NCBI RefSeq assembly: GCF_004526235.1
Contig: NZ_CP038159.1
Location: 3,720,001 to 3,784,000 of the forward strand
Source of the DNA: Sphingobacterium sp. CZ-2
GTDB taxonomy: Bacteria > Bacteroidota > Bacteroidia > Sphingobacteriales > Sphingobacteriaceae
Direction of reading: 5' to 3'
Length of the DNA stretch: 64,000 nt
Position numbers and translations under genes: made by a program. Numbering within the stretch: the first letter of the stretch is position 1; the number at the start of each line of letters is the position of its first letter. Positions 55,417-63,882 of this stretch are shown piece after piece. The notes under the pieces are model-generated. The model did no database searches and was not told the origin of the DNA. It saw only the letters and a program-made list of their open reading frames with translations.

Positions 55417-56337
55417 TTAGTTGCGATTATTTTCGTTATTGTAGATGCTGAGGTAGCTATCGTAGCGGGAAGGGTCGATCTCGCCATTCTCCAAAGCCTC
55501 CAGAACAGCACATCCAGGTTCGTTGATATGTCGGCAATTATGGAATTTACATTGGTTCATCAAAGCCCTCATTTCGGGGAAATAATGGGAGAGTTCCTGC
55601 GGTTCGATATCAACGATCCCCAATTCGCGTATTCCAGGAGTATCGATGAGTTTTCCCCCAAATGGAAGCATGATCATTTCGGCAAAGGTGGTGGTATGTT
55701 TACCTTTGTCGGACCACTCGGAGATGATCCCTGTTTTCAGTTCCAACCCAGGCACTACGGCATTGATCAAGGTCGATTTTCCTACGCCTGAATGTCCGGA
55801 AACCAAAGTGGTCTTGTCTTTCAACAGTTCTTGAAGTTCTTGGATATGCTCTCCTTTCAAAGCCGATACGGCATAACAAGGGTAGCCAAGGCCTCCGTAT
55901 AAAGCCATGTATTCTGCCAGAATTTCCAATCCTTCCTCGGAGAAGAGGTCTAATTTATTGAAGACAAGGATCGCCGGAATGCTGTACGCTTCGGCCGTAA
56001 CCAAGAAGCGGTCGATAAAACCGGTGGAGGTGGCCGGAGATGCTAAAGTAACAACCAATACCGCTTGGTCTAAATTAGCACCAATGATCTGGGTCTGTTT
56101 AGAAAGGTTCACTGATCTGCGGATGATATAGTTTCTTCTCGGCAGCAAGGTATTGATGACACCAGATTGTTGCCCGGGTTCGAGTTCAAACTCCACAAAA
56201 TCGCCCACCGCAATGGGATTGGTTGTTTTAATGCCTTGGGTCCTGAACTTCCCTTTGATACGACATTCGTAGTTCTGCCCATCATCGTCCATGACCTGGT
56301 ACCAGCTTCCTGTAGATTTTGTTACTATTCCTCTCAT
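55417..56337 (-). CDS. rsgA: ribosome small subunit-dependent GTPase A
   Basis: A 306-residue cytoplasmic GTPase that checks late 30S ribosome assembly. An N-terminal OB-fold (about residues 1-70) is followed by a circularly permuted GTPase domain: the G4 motif FNKLD comes before G1 (SGHSGVGKSTLINA) and G3 (LIDTPG). The C-terminal zinc motif is in CKFHNCRHINEPGC. All key motifs are intact and length is normal. The gene is divergent from polA. Confidence 0.96.
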   Translation of the reverse strand: MRGIVTKSTGSWYQVMDDDGQNYECRIKGKFRTQGIKTTNPIAVGDFVEFELEPGQQSGVINTLLPRRNYIIRRSVNLSKQTQIIGANLDQAVLVVTLASPATSTGFIDRFLVTAEAYSIPAILVFNKLDLFSEEGLEILAEYMALYGGLGYPCYAVSALKGEHIQELQELLKDKTTLVSGHSGVGKSTLINAVVPGLELKTGIISEWSDKGKHTTTFAEMIMLPFGGKLIDTPGIRELGIVDIEPQELSHYFPEMRALMNQCKFHNCRHINEPGCAVLEALENGEIDPSRYDSYLSIYNNENNRN

Positions 56338-56421
56338 TTTCTATTTCATTAACAGATGAATCCGCATATCCTTTCGCAAAAATGGAAAAATTTTGTTAAT
56401 CTTTGGGTCTAATGATTTTGT

Positions 56422-56429
56422 TAACTTTG
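56422..56429 (+). promoter_or_regulatory. -7 box TAACTTTG for polA
   Basis: TAACTTTG fits TAnnTTTG, with a TTTG 16 bp upstream (56402-56405). Transcription would start near 56433, after the ATG at 56393 and before the TTG at 56453, which argues for the TTG as polA start. Confidence 0.5.
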
Positions 56430-56452
56430 TTTATATCGTAAATATTAAAAAT

Positions 56453-59248
56453 TTGAAAAAGTTATTTCTTCTCGACGGGATGGCATTGATCTACCGTGCC
56501 TACTTTGCCTTGAGCAAGACCCCACGGTTAACTTCATACGGTTTAAATACAGGTGCCATCATGGGTTTTACCAATACCCTATTGGATGTCTTAAAAAACC
56601 AGAAACCCTCTCATATTGCCGTTGTATTCGATACAGAAGCCCCTACCAACAGGCATCTGGAGTTTGAAACCTATAAGGCACAGCGGGAAAAAATGCCGGA
56701 AGATCTAGCTGCTTCGATTCCTTATATTTTCCGTTTGATCGAAGGATTTAACATCCCGATCATCACCATGGATGGTTATGAGGCCGATGATATCATCGGT
56801 ACCTTGGCGAAAAAGGGTGAGAAAGAAGGGTATACTGTTTATTGTATGACGCCGGATAAGGATTTCGGCCAATTGGTATCGGAAAACATCTTCATCTACA
56901 AACCTGCTCGGATGGGTAATGGCGCGGAGGTATTGGGTGTTCCGGAGATATTGGAGAAATGGGAGATCAATAACGTACATGAAGTGATTGATATATTGGG
57001 TCTATGGGGTGATGCGGTGGATAATATCCCCGGGATCCCTGGAGTTGGCGAGAAGACCGCAAAAAAATTGATCCAAGAATTTGGTTCCGTGGAGAACCTG
57101 ATCCAGAATACCGACAAATTGAAGGGAAAGCTGAAGGAAAATGTGGAGAATTTTGCGGATCAAGGGTTGATCTCTAAAAAATTGGCAACCATTTTATTGG
57201 ATGTACCTGTGGAATTGGACGAAAAGGGCTTGGAACTGGAAGAGCCTAATAAAGATGTTTTGGAACCACTTTTTGTGGAACTTGAATTTAAAACCTTAGG
57301 AAAACGGATTTTTGGCGATGGATTTAATATGGCCGAAAATGCGGTGCCGAAAGGCGGACAGATGGATCTTTTTGCCATTCCAACGGATGCTGGTGTTGGT
57401 ATTGTAGCGGAGGAAATAGAAGATTCTTACCCATTGAATACCATTGAAAACACAACACATACGTATATATTGGCCGATGAATTTGCTGAACAGGAGAAGT
57501 TGGTGAAACTTTTAGCTTCGCAACCTTCTTTTTCTTTTGATACGGAATCGACCGGATTGGATGCGCTAAATGCGGAGATGGTCGGAATGTCTTTCAGTTT
57601 TGAACCTGGGACAGCCTATTATGTACCGGTATCCTCGGATCCGCTTCAGGCTCAGGAAACTGTTAACCTGTTCAAACCGATTTTTGAGAATGAACAGATT
57701 CAGAAAATCGGGCAGAACATCAAATACGATATGCTTATCCTTTCCCGCTATGATGTACAGGTAAAAGGGAAATTATTTGACACAATGTTGGCTCATTACC
57801 TGATCGATCCGGATACGCGCCATAATATGGACTATCTGGCCGAGACCTACCTGAAATATAGTCCGGTTTCTATTACCGAACTCATTGGTGCCAAGGGAAA
57901 GAACCAAGGCAATATGCGCGATGTGGAATTGGCGAAGATCAAGGAATATGCAGGCGAGGATGCGGACATTACCCTGCAGCTGAAACATAAATTTGAACCT
58001 TTATTGCAGGAGACTTCGACCTTGCAATTGGCAGAGGATGTGGAATTTCCGTTATTAAGGGTGTTGGCTTCGGTAGAACGCAATGGGGTTAAGATCGATG
58101 AGCTGACCTTGCAGAATTTCTCGAAGGAGATCGAAAAGGATGTGAAATTATTGGAACAGCAGATCTATGAAAAAGCTGGCTGTACCTTTAACATCGCTTC
58201 TCCAAAACAATTAGGCGAGGTGTTGTTCGATAAACTTCAATTGGATCCGAAGGCTAAGAAAACAAAAACCGGACAATATAAAACCGGAGAGGATGTATTG
58301 TTGGCACTGGCCAACAAATCGGACATTGTTCAGGACATCCTTTCCTTTAGGCAGTTACAGAAATTGAAATCAACTTATGTGGATGCGCTGCCAACCTTGG
58401 TCAACCAGCAGACTGGCTTGATCCATACTTCCTATAACCAAGCTGTAGCCGCAACGGGACGTTTGAGTTCGACGAATCCTAACCTTCAGAATATCCCTAT
58501 CCGTACGGAAAAAGGCAGGGAGGTTCGAAAAGCTTTTATCAGTAGGGATGAGAATTGGACACTGTTATCGGCGGATTATTCGCAGATTGAGCTGCGTATC
58601 ATGGCCGAATTGAGCAAGGACAAGAATATGCAAGATGCCTTCCATCAAGGTTTGGACATTCACCGTGCGACAGCAGCAAGGGTTTATGGGGTAGCCCTGG
58701 ATGAGGTGACCTCGGATATGCGTAGGAATGCAAAGGCGGTGAACTTTGGGATTATCTATGGGCAATCGGCATTCGGCCTATCGCAAAGTTTGGGGATTCC
58801 AAGAAAAGAAGCGGCTGAGATCATTGACCAATATTTCTTACAATATACAGGTATTCGCCAATACATGAGTGAGGTGATCGAATTCGCAAAGGAGAATGGC
58901 TATGTGGAAACAATTTTAAAAAGACGTCGTTATTTAAGGGATATCAATTCGGCCAATATGACGGTTCGCGGTTTTGCGGAACGAAATGCGATCAATGCGC
59001 CTATTCAAGGTTCTGCGGCAGATCTGATCAAAATTGCGATGATCAATATCCAACAGGATATTGAGGAGAAGGGCTTGGCGGGGAAAATGATCATGCAGGT
59101 GCATGATGAGCTTGTGTTTGATGTTCCGAATCACGAAATTGAAACTTTTAAAGCGATCATTTCAGATCGTATGAAATCGGCGATCAATATGGAAGTTCCT
59201 ATTGAGATCGAAATTGGTCAAGGAAGAAACTGGTTAGAGGCACATTAA
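56453..59248 (+). CDS. polA: DNA polymerase I
   Basis: A 931-residue polymerase. The start is taken as TTG at 56453, reading MKKLFLLDGMALIYRAYFAL, which fits the conserved N-terminus; the ATG at 56393 adds 20 unrelated residues and lies before the promoter. Domains in order: 5' nuclease (about residues 1-300, with YEADDIIGTLA and GIPGVGEKTAKKLI), 3'-5' exonuclease (from about 355, with the Asp-Glu pair in SFDTESTGLD intact), and polymerase with motif A (SADYSQIELRIMAEL), motif B (RRNAKAVNFGIIYG) and motif C (MQVHDELVFDV). It acts in repair and Okazaki fragment processing. Confidence 0.96.
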   Translation: MKKLFLLDGMALIYRAYFALSKTPRLTSYGLNTGAIMGFTNTLLDVLKNQKPSHIAVVFDTEAPTNRHLEFETYKAQREKMPEDLAASIPYIFRLIEGFNIPIITMDGYEADDIIGTLAKKGEKEGYTVYCMTPDKDFGQLVSENIFIYKPARMGNGAEVLGVPEILEKWEINNVHEVIDILGLWGDAVDNIPGIPGVGEKTAKKLIQEFGSVENLIQNTDKLKGKLKENVENFADQGLISKKLATILLDVPVELDEKGLELEEPNKDVLEPLFVELEFKTLGKRIFGDGFNMAENAVPKGGQMDLFAIPTDAGVGIVAEEIEDSYPLNTIENTTHTYILADEFAEQEKLVKLLASQPSFSFDTESTGLDALNAEMVGMSFSFEPGTAYYVPVSSDPLQAQETVNLFKPIFENEQIQKIGQNIKYDMLILSRYDVQVKGKLFDTMLAHYLIDPDTRHNMDYLAETYLKYSPVSITELIGAKGKNQGNMRDVELAKIKEYAGEDADITLQLKHKFEPLLQETSTLQLAEDVEFPLLRVLASVERNGVKIDELTLQNFSKEIEKDVKLLEQQIYEKAGCTFNIASPKQLGEVLFDKLQLDPKAKKTKTGQYKTGEDVLLALANKSDIVQDILSFRQLQKLKSTYVDALPTLVNQQTGLIHTSYNQAVAATGRLSSTNPNLQNIPIRTEKGREVRKAFISRDENWTLLSADYSQIELRIMAELSKDKNMQDAFHQGLDIHRATAARVYGVALDEVTSDMRRNAKAVNFGIIYGQSAFGLSQSLGIPRKEAAEIIDQYFLQYTGIRQYMSEVIEFAKENGYVETILKRRRYLRDINSANMTVRGFAERNAINAPIQGSAADLIKIAMINIQQDIEEKGLAGKMIMQVHDELVFDVPNHEIETFKAIISDRMKSAINMEVPIEIEIGQGRNWLEAH

Positions 59249-59274
59249 TCAACGCTGTTGGAAGGATAATAATC

Positions 59275-60387
59275 ATGAAGATATTCAAGGCAATCTTAAT
59301 AGGGATCATGCTTTTTGTCCTTGGGTGGAACGCCCAAGCTCAGGAAGCGAAACCTGTATTTATGGAAAGGGCGGATAGTAATCTGGTCCGTTTTTATTAC
59401 GACAAGAACTACTTTTTGGTCGATAAAAACTGTGAGTTCCATTCCATTGAACGGATTGCCGAATTTAATGCCAAAACAAGCTTTTTTATTGGGGAGTTCA
59501 AGGATTATTCACTGGATGGTAAGTTATTGCTGGAAGGGAATTATCGTCAAGGCATCAAAGAGGGTGTTTTTAAAGCCTATCATCCGAATGGACAATTAAA
59601 ATGGCAGATGACCTATCAACAGGGTGTTCCTGTGGGTGAATTGAATTTCTTCTATCCTGATGGCAATCTCTTGATGACGGTGCTGCATCAGGGTGAAACC
59701 GTGAAATTAATGACGTTGATGGATGACCGGGGTCGCCGTTTGGTGATGGATGGCAATGGAAAGTATAATTTCAAGGTGCCTTACGCAGGCTATAACCCCT
59801 ATGGATTTCCATTTGTGCGTTTGCGCGGAAATATCAGGGATGGATTTGCAGTTGGTAAATGGCAGGTATTATTTGAGGATGACAAAGGGACGGTTGAAGC
59901 CGGCGAAGAATATTATGCGCCTAATGGCGCATTCAGGGAGGGCTACGATTACTATACACAAGAAGTATATGATGCTGCTCGATATCCACTTTGGCCTATA
60001 GAGCCTTTTATGCGCGGCGAACATTTTGTGTCCAAAGATTGTACATTTGATGACTTTACGGGATATACCATGTATTTAGGAAAGGCCATCAGCGATTATT
60101 TTGAGGGCGCAGAAATCCCTGATCTATCCAAATATGAAATCACCTATACCGTGGAGGTGGATAAGAGGGGAATTCCCAAAAAGGCAAAGGTAGCGACCAA
60201 GTTCAATCCGGATTTTGACCGTATTTTTGCTTCTGCCTTGGGGGAAATTGGAAATTATATTCCCTCATTTGTAAATGGGGAATATGTGGATGATGAATTG
60301 ACAGTGAATCTCATAGCGCAAAAAGCTGGGGATGGTTCGTTGCTCTTTCATTCGGTTAAAATCATTAGAAAAGCAGAGAACCCTTAG
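59275..60387 (+). CDS. exported MORN-repeat protein with TonB-C-like end
   Basis: A 370-residue secreted protein: signal peptide MKIFKAILIGIMLFVLGWNAQAQ, then YwqK/MORN-type repeats (GEFKDYSLDGKLLLEGNYRQG, KEGVFKAYHPNGQLKWQMTY, GELNFFYPDGNLLMTVL, about residues 70-150). The C-terminal part (EITYTVEVDKRGIPKKAKVATKFNPDFDRIFASAL) resembles the TonB C-terminal fold seen at the end of many Bacteroidota envelope proteins. No membrane anchor follows the signal. Function unknown. It lies 26 bp after polA and may be read from the same transcript. Confidence 0.8.
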   Translation: MKIFKAILIGIMLFVLGWNAQAQEAKPVFMERADSNLVRFYYDKNYFLVDKNCEFHSIERIAEFNAKTSFFIGEFKDYSLDGKLLLEGNYRQGIKEGVFKAYHPNGQLKWQMTYQQGVPVGELNFFYPDGNLLMTVLHQGETVKLMTLMDDRGRRLVMDGNGKYNFKVPYAGYNPYGFPFVRLRGNIRDGFAVGKWQVLFEDDKGTVEAGEEYYAPNGAFREGYDYYTQEVYDAARYPLWPIEPFMRGEHFVSKDCTFDDFTGYTMYLGKAISDYFEGAEIPDLSKYEITYTVEVDKRGIPKKAKVATKFNPDFDRIFASALGEIGNYIPSFVNGEYVDDELTVNLIAQKAGDGSLLFHSVKIIRKAENP

Positions 60388-60398
60388 GATTTCCTAAG
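60383..60398. promoter_or_regulatory. 16-bp dyad CTTAGGATTTCCTAAG upstream of psd
   Basis: Two perfect 7-bp arms (CTTAGGA and TCCTAAG) flank a TT centre. The dyad overlaps the stop codon of the preceding gene and ends 6 bp before the psd -7 box, at the place expected for an operator or activator site. Confidence 0.35.
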
Positions 60399-60404
60399 TT
60401 TAAT

Positions 60405-60412
60405 TATATTTG
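60405..60412 (+). promoter_or_regulatory. -7 box TATATTTG for psd
   Basis: TATATTTG fits TAnnTTTG. It lies 15 bp before the ATG at 60428, giving a leader of about 12 nt. The box includes an in-frame TTG at 60410 that is therefore not the start codon. Confidence 0.48.
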
Positions 60413-60427
60413 GAGAAATTTTTAATC

Positions 60428-61081
60428 ATGAAATTCCATAAAGAAGGATATACCAGTTTAGCACTTGTTGTTTTATTCATATTCGTGATCTTGGCCATTG
60501 CGCATTATTTTGATGCGGGCAAGGTAGTTACTTGGATACTTTATATTATATCTGCATTCCTATTTATCACGATTGTGCAGTTCTTCAGGAGCCCAATCAA
60601 AAAGATCAGCATTGATGATGGTGTAATTTTATGCCCAGCGGATGGAAAAGTAGTGGTTATCGAAATAGCGGAGGAAACGGAATATTTCAAGGAAAGAAGA
60701 TTGCAGGTTTCGATCTTTATGTCGCCTGTGAATGTGCATGTGAATAGAAATCCTGTTTCTGGAATGGTAAGTTTCTTCAAATATCATCCCGGTAAATTTT
60801 TGGTGGCTTGGCATCCGAAGTCTTCCACGGATAATGAACGTACGACGGTTGTGGTTAAACGTAAAGATGGTGTAGAAGTGTTGTTCCGCCAGATCGCCGG
60901 AGCCTTGGCCAGAAGGATCGTATGGTATGTAAAAGAGGGTCAGGAAGTAAAACAGGGCGATGAATTCGGATTTATCAAATTCGGTTCTCGTGTGGATTTA
61001 TTCTTGCCTTTGAATGCCGAAATCAATGTTAAAATCAACGATAAAGTGGTAGGTGGAAAAACGGTTATCGCTCGCGTATAA
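60428..61081 (+). CDS. psd: phosphatidylserine decarboxylase family protein
   Basis: A 217-residue membrane-associated enzyme that makes phosphatidylethanolamine. The N-terminus has two hydrophobic segments (about residues 8-30 and 35-53). The conserved PADGKVVVIEIAEE, MSPVNVHVNRNPVSG and YHPGKFLVAWHPKSSTDNERT blocks are present. The self-cleavage site is in IKFGSRVDLF (Gly-Ser), where the serine becomes the pyruvoyl group, so the pro-enzyme should process normally. No phosphatidylserine synthase gene is adjacent. The next gene starts 3 bp after its stop. Confidence 0.93.
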   Translation: MKFHKEGYTSLALVVLFIFVILAIAHYFDAGKVVTWILYIISAFLFITIVQFFRSPIKKISIDDGVILCPADGKVVVIEIAEETEYFKERRLQVSIFMSPVNVHVNRNPVSGMVSFFKYHPGKFLVAWHPKSSTDNERTTVVVKRKDGVEVLFRQIAGALARRIVWYVKEGQEVKQGDEFGFIKFGSRVDLFLPLNAEINVKINDKVVGGKTVIARV

Positions 61082-61084
61082 TCC

Positions 61085-62110
61085 ATGAATTTCAGATCGC
61101 TCATATTGATCATCAGTTTTGTGTTCTCGCTGATCCTGGCGGGCATGAACTTTTATTATGAACGGGATTTCCCAACTTTCATCTTTATTCTCATCCTGAG
61201 TTTTATCCTTTCGTTTTCCCTACTGAACTATGTTTTTCAGAAATTTGTATACGAAAGGATAAAATCAGTCTATAAATTGATCCACAACCTGAAGTTGGGT
61301 AAAGAGCTAAAGGACGCCTTAGGTGACCATAAGTCTGACGATCCTATCGGGGATGCGGAGAAGGAGGTTAGGGATTGGGCGAAACAGAAGGCATCCGAAA
61401 TCGATCAACTTAAAGCTCAGGAGAAATTCCGTAAAGAATTTCTTTCCAATATATCACACGAATTCAAGACTCCACTGTTTGCTATTCAGGGTTATATAGA
61501 AACCTTGCAGGATGGGATGATGGAGGATAATCCGGAAATGGCTGTTAATTTTCTGAATAAGGCTTCTCGGAATCTGGACAGGTTAAGCTATTTGATCCAT
61601 GACCTGGATGAAATCGCTAAATTGGAATCCGGAGCTGTGCTGATTGAAAAGGAAAAATTTGATCTGCAGGTGTTGATCAAAGAGACGCTGGATGACTTGG
61701 AATATAAAGCCAACGAACAGAACATTGTTTTAGATTTTAGTTCAAAAGGAAATCATCCGATTTTTGTAAAAGCTGATCGGAAGAAGATACAGCAGGTTTT
61801 GGTGAATCTGATTGACAATTCCATCAAATATGGAAAGAGAAACGGAAAAACGAGCATTAAGACTCATCCTTTAATCGATCAGATTTTGATCGAGATTACG
61901 GATAATGGAGTTGGGATAGAGGAAAAGAACCTGCCAAGGGTTTTTGAGCGGTTTTTTAGGACAGATAAAAGTAGGTCGAGGGAGATTGGCGGTTCAGGTT
62001 TGGGCTTAGCGATTGTGAAGCATATCATTGAAGCTCATCGTCAAAATGTGCATGTGCGTAGTACCGAGGGCATTGGGACCACCTTTTCTTTTACATTGAA
62101 AAAGGCCTAA
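61085..62110 (+). CDS. two-helix sensor histidine kinase (PhoR-like)
   Basis: A 341-residue inner-membrane kinase. Two adjacent helices at the N-terminus (about residues 5-20 and 30-52) leave almost no periplasmic loop. A linker leads to the dimerisation domain with phospho-acceptor His125 in NISHEFKTPLFAIQGY, then the ATPase domain with the N box (QQVLVNLIDNSIKYG), G1 (ITDNGVGIEEKNLPRVFERFFR) and G2 (GGSGLGLAIVKHII). No response regulator gene is in the window. It is co-directional with, and 73 bp before, two phosphate-transport genes, which makes phosphate sensing a fair guess. Confidence 0.9.
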   Translation: MNFRSLILIISFVFSLILAGMNFYYERDFPTFIFILILSFILSFSLLNYVFQKFVYERIKSVYKLIHNLKLGKELKDALGDHKSDDPIGDAEKEVRDWAKQKASEIDQLKAQEKFRKEFLSNISHEFKTPLFAIQGYIETLQDGMMEDNPEMAVNFLNKASRNLDRLSYLIHDLDEIAKLESGAVLIEKEKFDLQVLIKETLDDLEYKANEQNIVLDFSSKGNHPIFVKADRKKIQQVLVNLIDNSIKYGKRNGKTSIKTHPLIDQILIEITDNGVGIEEKNLPRVFERFFRTDKSRSREIGGSGLGLAIVKHIIEAHRQNVHVRSTEGIGTTFSFTLKKA

Positions 62111-62128
62111 TTGGGGGTATTTATAAAA

Positions 62129-62164
62129 ACTTAACATTAACTTAACATTAAGTCCATATTTTTG
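62129..62164 (+). promoter_or_regulatory. Pho-box-like tandem repeat plus -7 box before the DUF47/PiT genes
   Basis: ACTTAACATTA is repeated exactly in tandem (62129-62139 and 62140-62150), placing two TTAACA hexamers 11 bp apart (62131 and 62142). Seven bases after them lies TATTTTTG (62157-62164), an exact TAnnTTTG -7 box. Direct TTAACA-like repeats at 11-bp spacing are how Bacillus PhoP boxes look. The start codon follows 20 bp later. Confidence 0.55.
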
Positions 62165-62183
62165 CGCTACTAAAATTCAAAAT

Positions 62184-62831
62184 ATGTCGTTGAATAGCAT
62201 TTTTCAATACTTCGTTCCGAAGGACAAAAAATTCTTCCCTTTATTTGAGCAAGCTGGCTCGAATTTGATCGAAATGGCTAAGTTATTAAAAGAGAGTGTT
62301 CATACCTCTGATCTACAACTTAGAAAAAACAATTCCAAATTGTTGGAAGACCTAGAACACAAAGGGGATAACCTAACCCACCAGATCCATTTAGAACTTG
62401 GAAAAAACTTTATTACTCCATTCGACCGTGAAGATATCCACGCTCTAGCGAGCTCATTGGATGATGTTGCTGACTTTATCCATGGTGCTTCAAACCGTAT
62501 GGAACTATATAAGGTAGAAAACCCGAGTGATGCGATGAAAGAGATCTCTGATCTTATCGTAGAAGCTACTGAACATGTTGCCAAAGCATTATTTGAACTG
62601 AAAGACCTGAAAAACATCAGAAATATTACGGATTCTTGCGTTCGTATCAACAGTGTAGAAAACAAAGCGGATTACATCTTTGATAAAGCTGTAGCTGATC
62701 TTTTCGAATATGAAAAGGATGCGATCAACCTGATCAAGAACAAAGAGGTATTATCGGCTATGGAAGATGCTACCGATAAATGTGAGGACGTTGCCAACGT
62801 ATTAGAAAGTATCCTAGTGAAAAACGCGTAA
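62184..62831 (+). CDS. DUF47 family phosphate transport regulator (PhoU-like)
   Basis: A 215-residue cytoplasmic all-helical protein of the DUF47 family, distantly like PhoU. It opens with FQYFVPKDKKFFPLFEQAGSNLIEMAKLL and has the acidic HKGDNLTHQIHLELGKNFITPFDREDIHALASSLDDVADFIHGA region (in two conserved blocks) and a closing DATDKCEDVANVLESILVKN helix. In many bacteria this gene precedes a PiT transporter, as here, and modulates it. It follows a Pho-box-like promoter. Confidence 0.93.
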   Translation: MSLNSIFQYFVPKDKKFFPLFEQAGSNLIEMAKLLKESVHTSDLQLRKNNSKLLEDLEHKGDNLTHQIHLELGKNFITPFDREDIHALASSLDDVADFIHGASNRMELYKVENPSDAMKEISDLIVEATEHVAKALFELKDLKNIRNITDSCVRINSVENKADYIFDKAVADLFEYEKDAINLIKNKEVLSAMEDATDKCEDVANVLESILVKNA

Positions 62832-62868
62832 TCGTTTTTTAACCTTTATTTCATTACAAAATTTTATC

Positions 62869-63882
62869 ATGGGGATAACCACATTATTAGTTGTCGTGAT
62901 TGTTTTGGCGATTGCCTTTGATTATATCAATGGTTTTCATGATGCAGCAAACTCCATCGCGACCATCGTATCGACCAAAGTGCTTACGCCATTTATGGCG
63001 GTTCTTTGGGCGGCAATTTTCAATTTCGTTGCTTATTTCGTATTTACTGACCATAAGGTTGCCAATACGATCGCCAAGACGGTAATTGAAGAGTACATCA
63101 CCCTCGAGGTGATATTCGCCGGCCTCGTCGCGGCCATTTCCTGGAACTTATTTACTTGGTATTATGGAATTCCATCCAGTTCGAGCCATACATTGATCGG
63201 GGGTTTTGCCGGTTCGGGGATGGCTTTCGCTGTTTTCCAAGGTGTAAATCCAATCGAGGCCATTAACTTGAGTGCTACATTAAAGATCTTATCTTTTATT
63301 ATCCTAGCGCCTCTAGTAGGTATGACGATTTCGGTCATCATTACTTTAATTATTATCAATATCTGTAAAAAAGCGCGTCCGGCAGTTGCTGAACGTTGGT
63401 TCAAGATCCTGCAGTTGATTTCATCAGCAGGTTTGAGTTTTGCGCATGGTGGTAATGATGCACAAAAGGTAATGGGTATCATTGCTACGGCATTAATTGC
63501 GCAAGGCGTAATAGGTACATTTGAAGAAATGCCTGAGTGGGTGCCATTGGCCTGTTATGCAGCCATTGCTGCTGGAACCATGAGTGGCGGTTGGAAAATC
63601 GTGAAGACCATGGGAACCAAGATTACAAAAGTAACGCCTTTGGAAGGGGTCAGTGCGGAAACTGCAGGTGCGATTACCTTAGGTATTACGGAACATTTTG
63701 GTATTCCGGTTTCCACGACGCATACGATTACCGGTGCGATCATTGGGGTTGGTGTGGTGAAAAGGGTATCAGCTGTGAGATGGGGAGTAACCATTAGTTT
63801 ATTATGGGCATGGATTCTAACCATACCTGTGAGTGCCTTATTAGGTGGGCTTACCTTGGCTGTTATCCATTACATCTTGTAG
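62869..63882 (+). CDS. inorganic phosphate transporter, PiT family
   Basis: A 337-residue inner-membrane carrier with about ten helices. The two PiT signature repeats are visible: DYINGFHDAANSIATIVSTKVLTP near the N-terminus and GLSFAHGGNDAQKVMGI in the second half, with WYGIPSSSSHTLIGGFAGS and FGIPVSTTHTITGAIIGVG as the paired serine-rich hairpins. It moves phosphate, probably as a metal-phosphate complex with a proton. It starts 37 bp after the DUF47 stop, so both are likely on one transcript. Beyond it only 118 bp of window remain, with a weak hairpin at 63893-63911. Confidence 0.95.
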   Translation: MGITTLLVVVIVLAIAFDYINGFHDAANSIATIVSTKVLTPFMAVLWAAIFNFVAYFVFTDHKVANTIAKTVIEEYITLEVIFAGLVAAISWNLFTWYYGIPSSSSHTLIGGFAGSGMAFAVFQGVNPIEAINLSATLKILSFIILAPLVGMTISVIITLIIINICKKARPAVAERWFKILQLISSAGLSFAHGGNDAQKVMGIIATALIAQGVIGTFEEMPEWVPLACYAAIAAGTMSGGWKIVKTMGTKITKVTPLEGVSAETAGAITLGITEHFGIPVSTTHTITGAIIGVGVVKRVSAVRWGVTISLLWAWILTIPVSALLGGLTLAVIHYIL

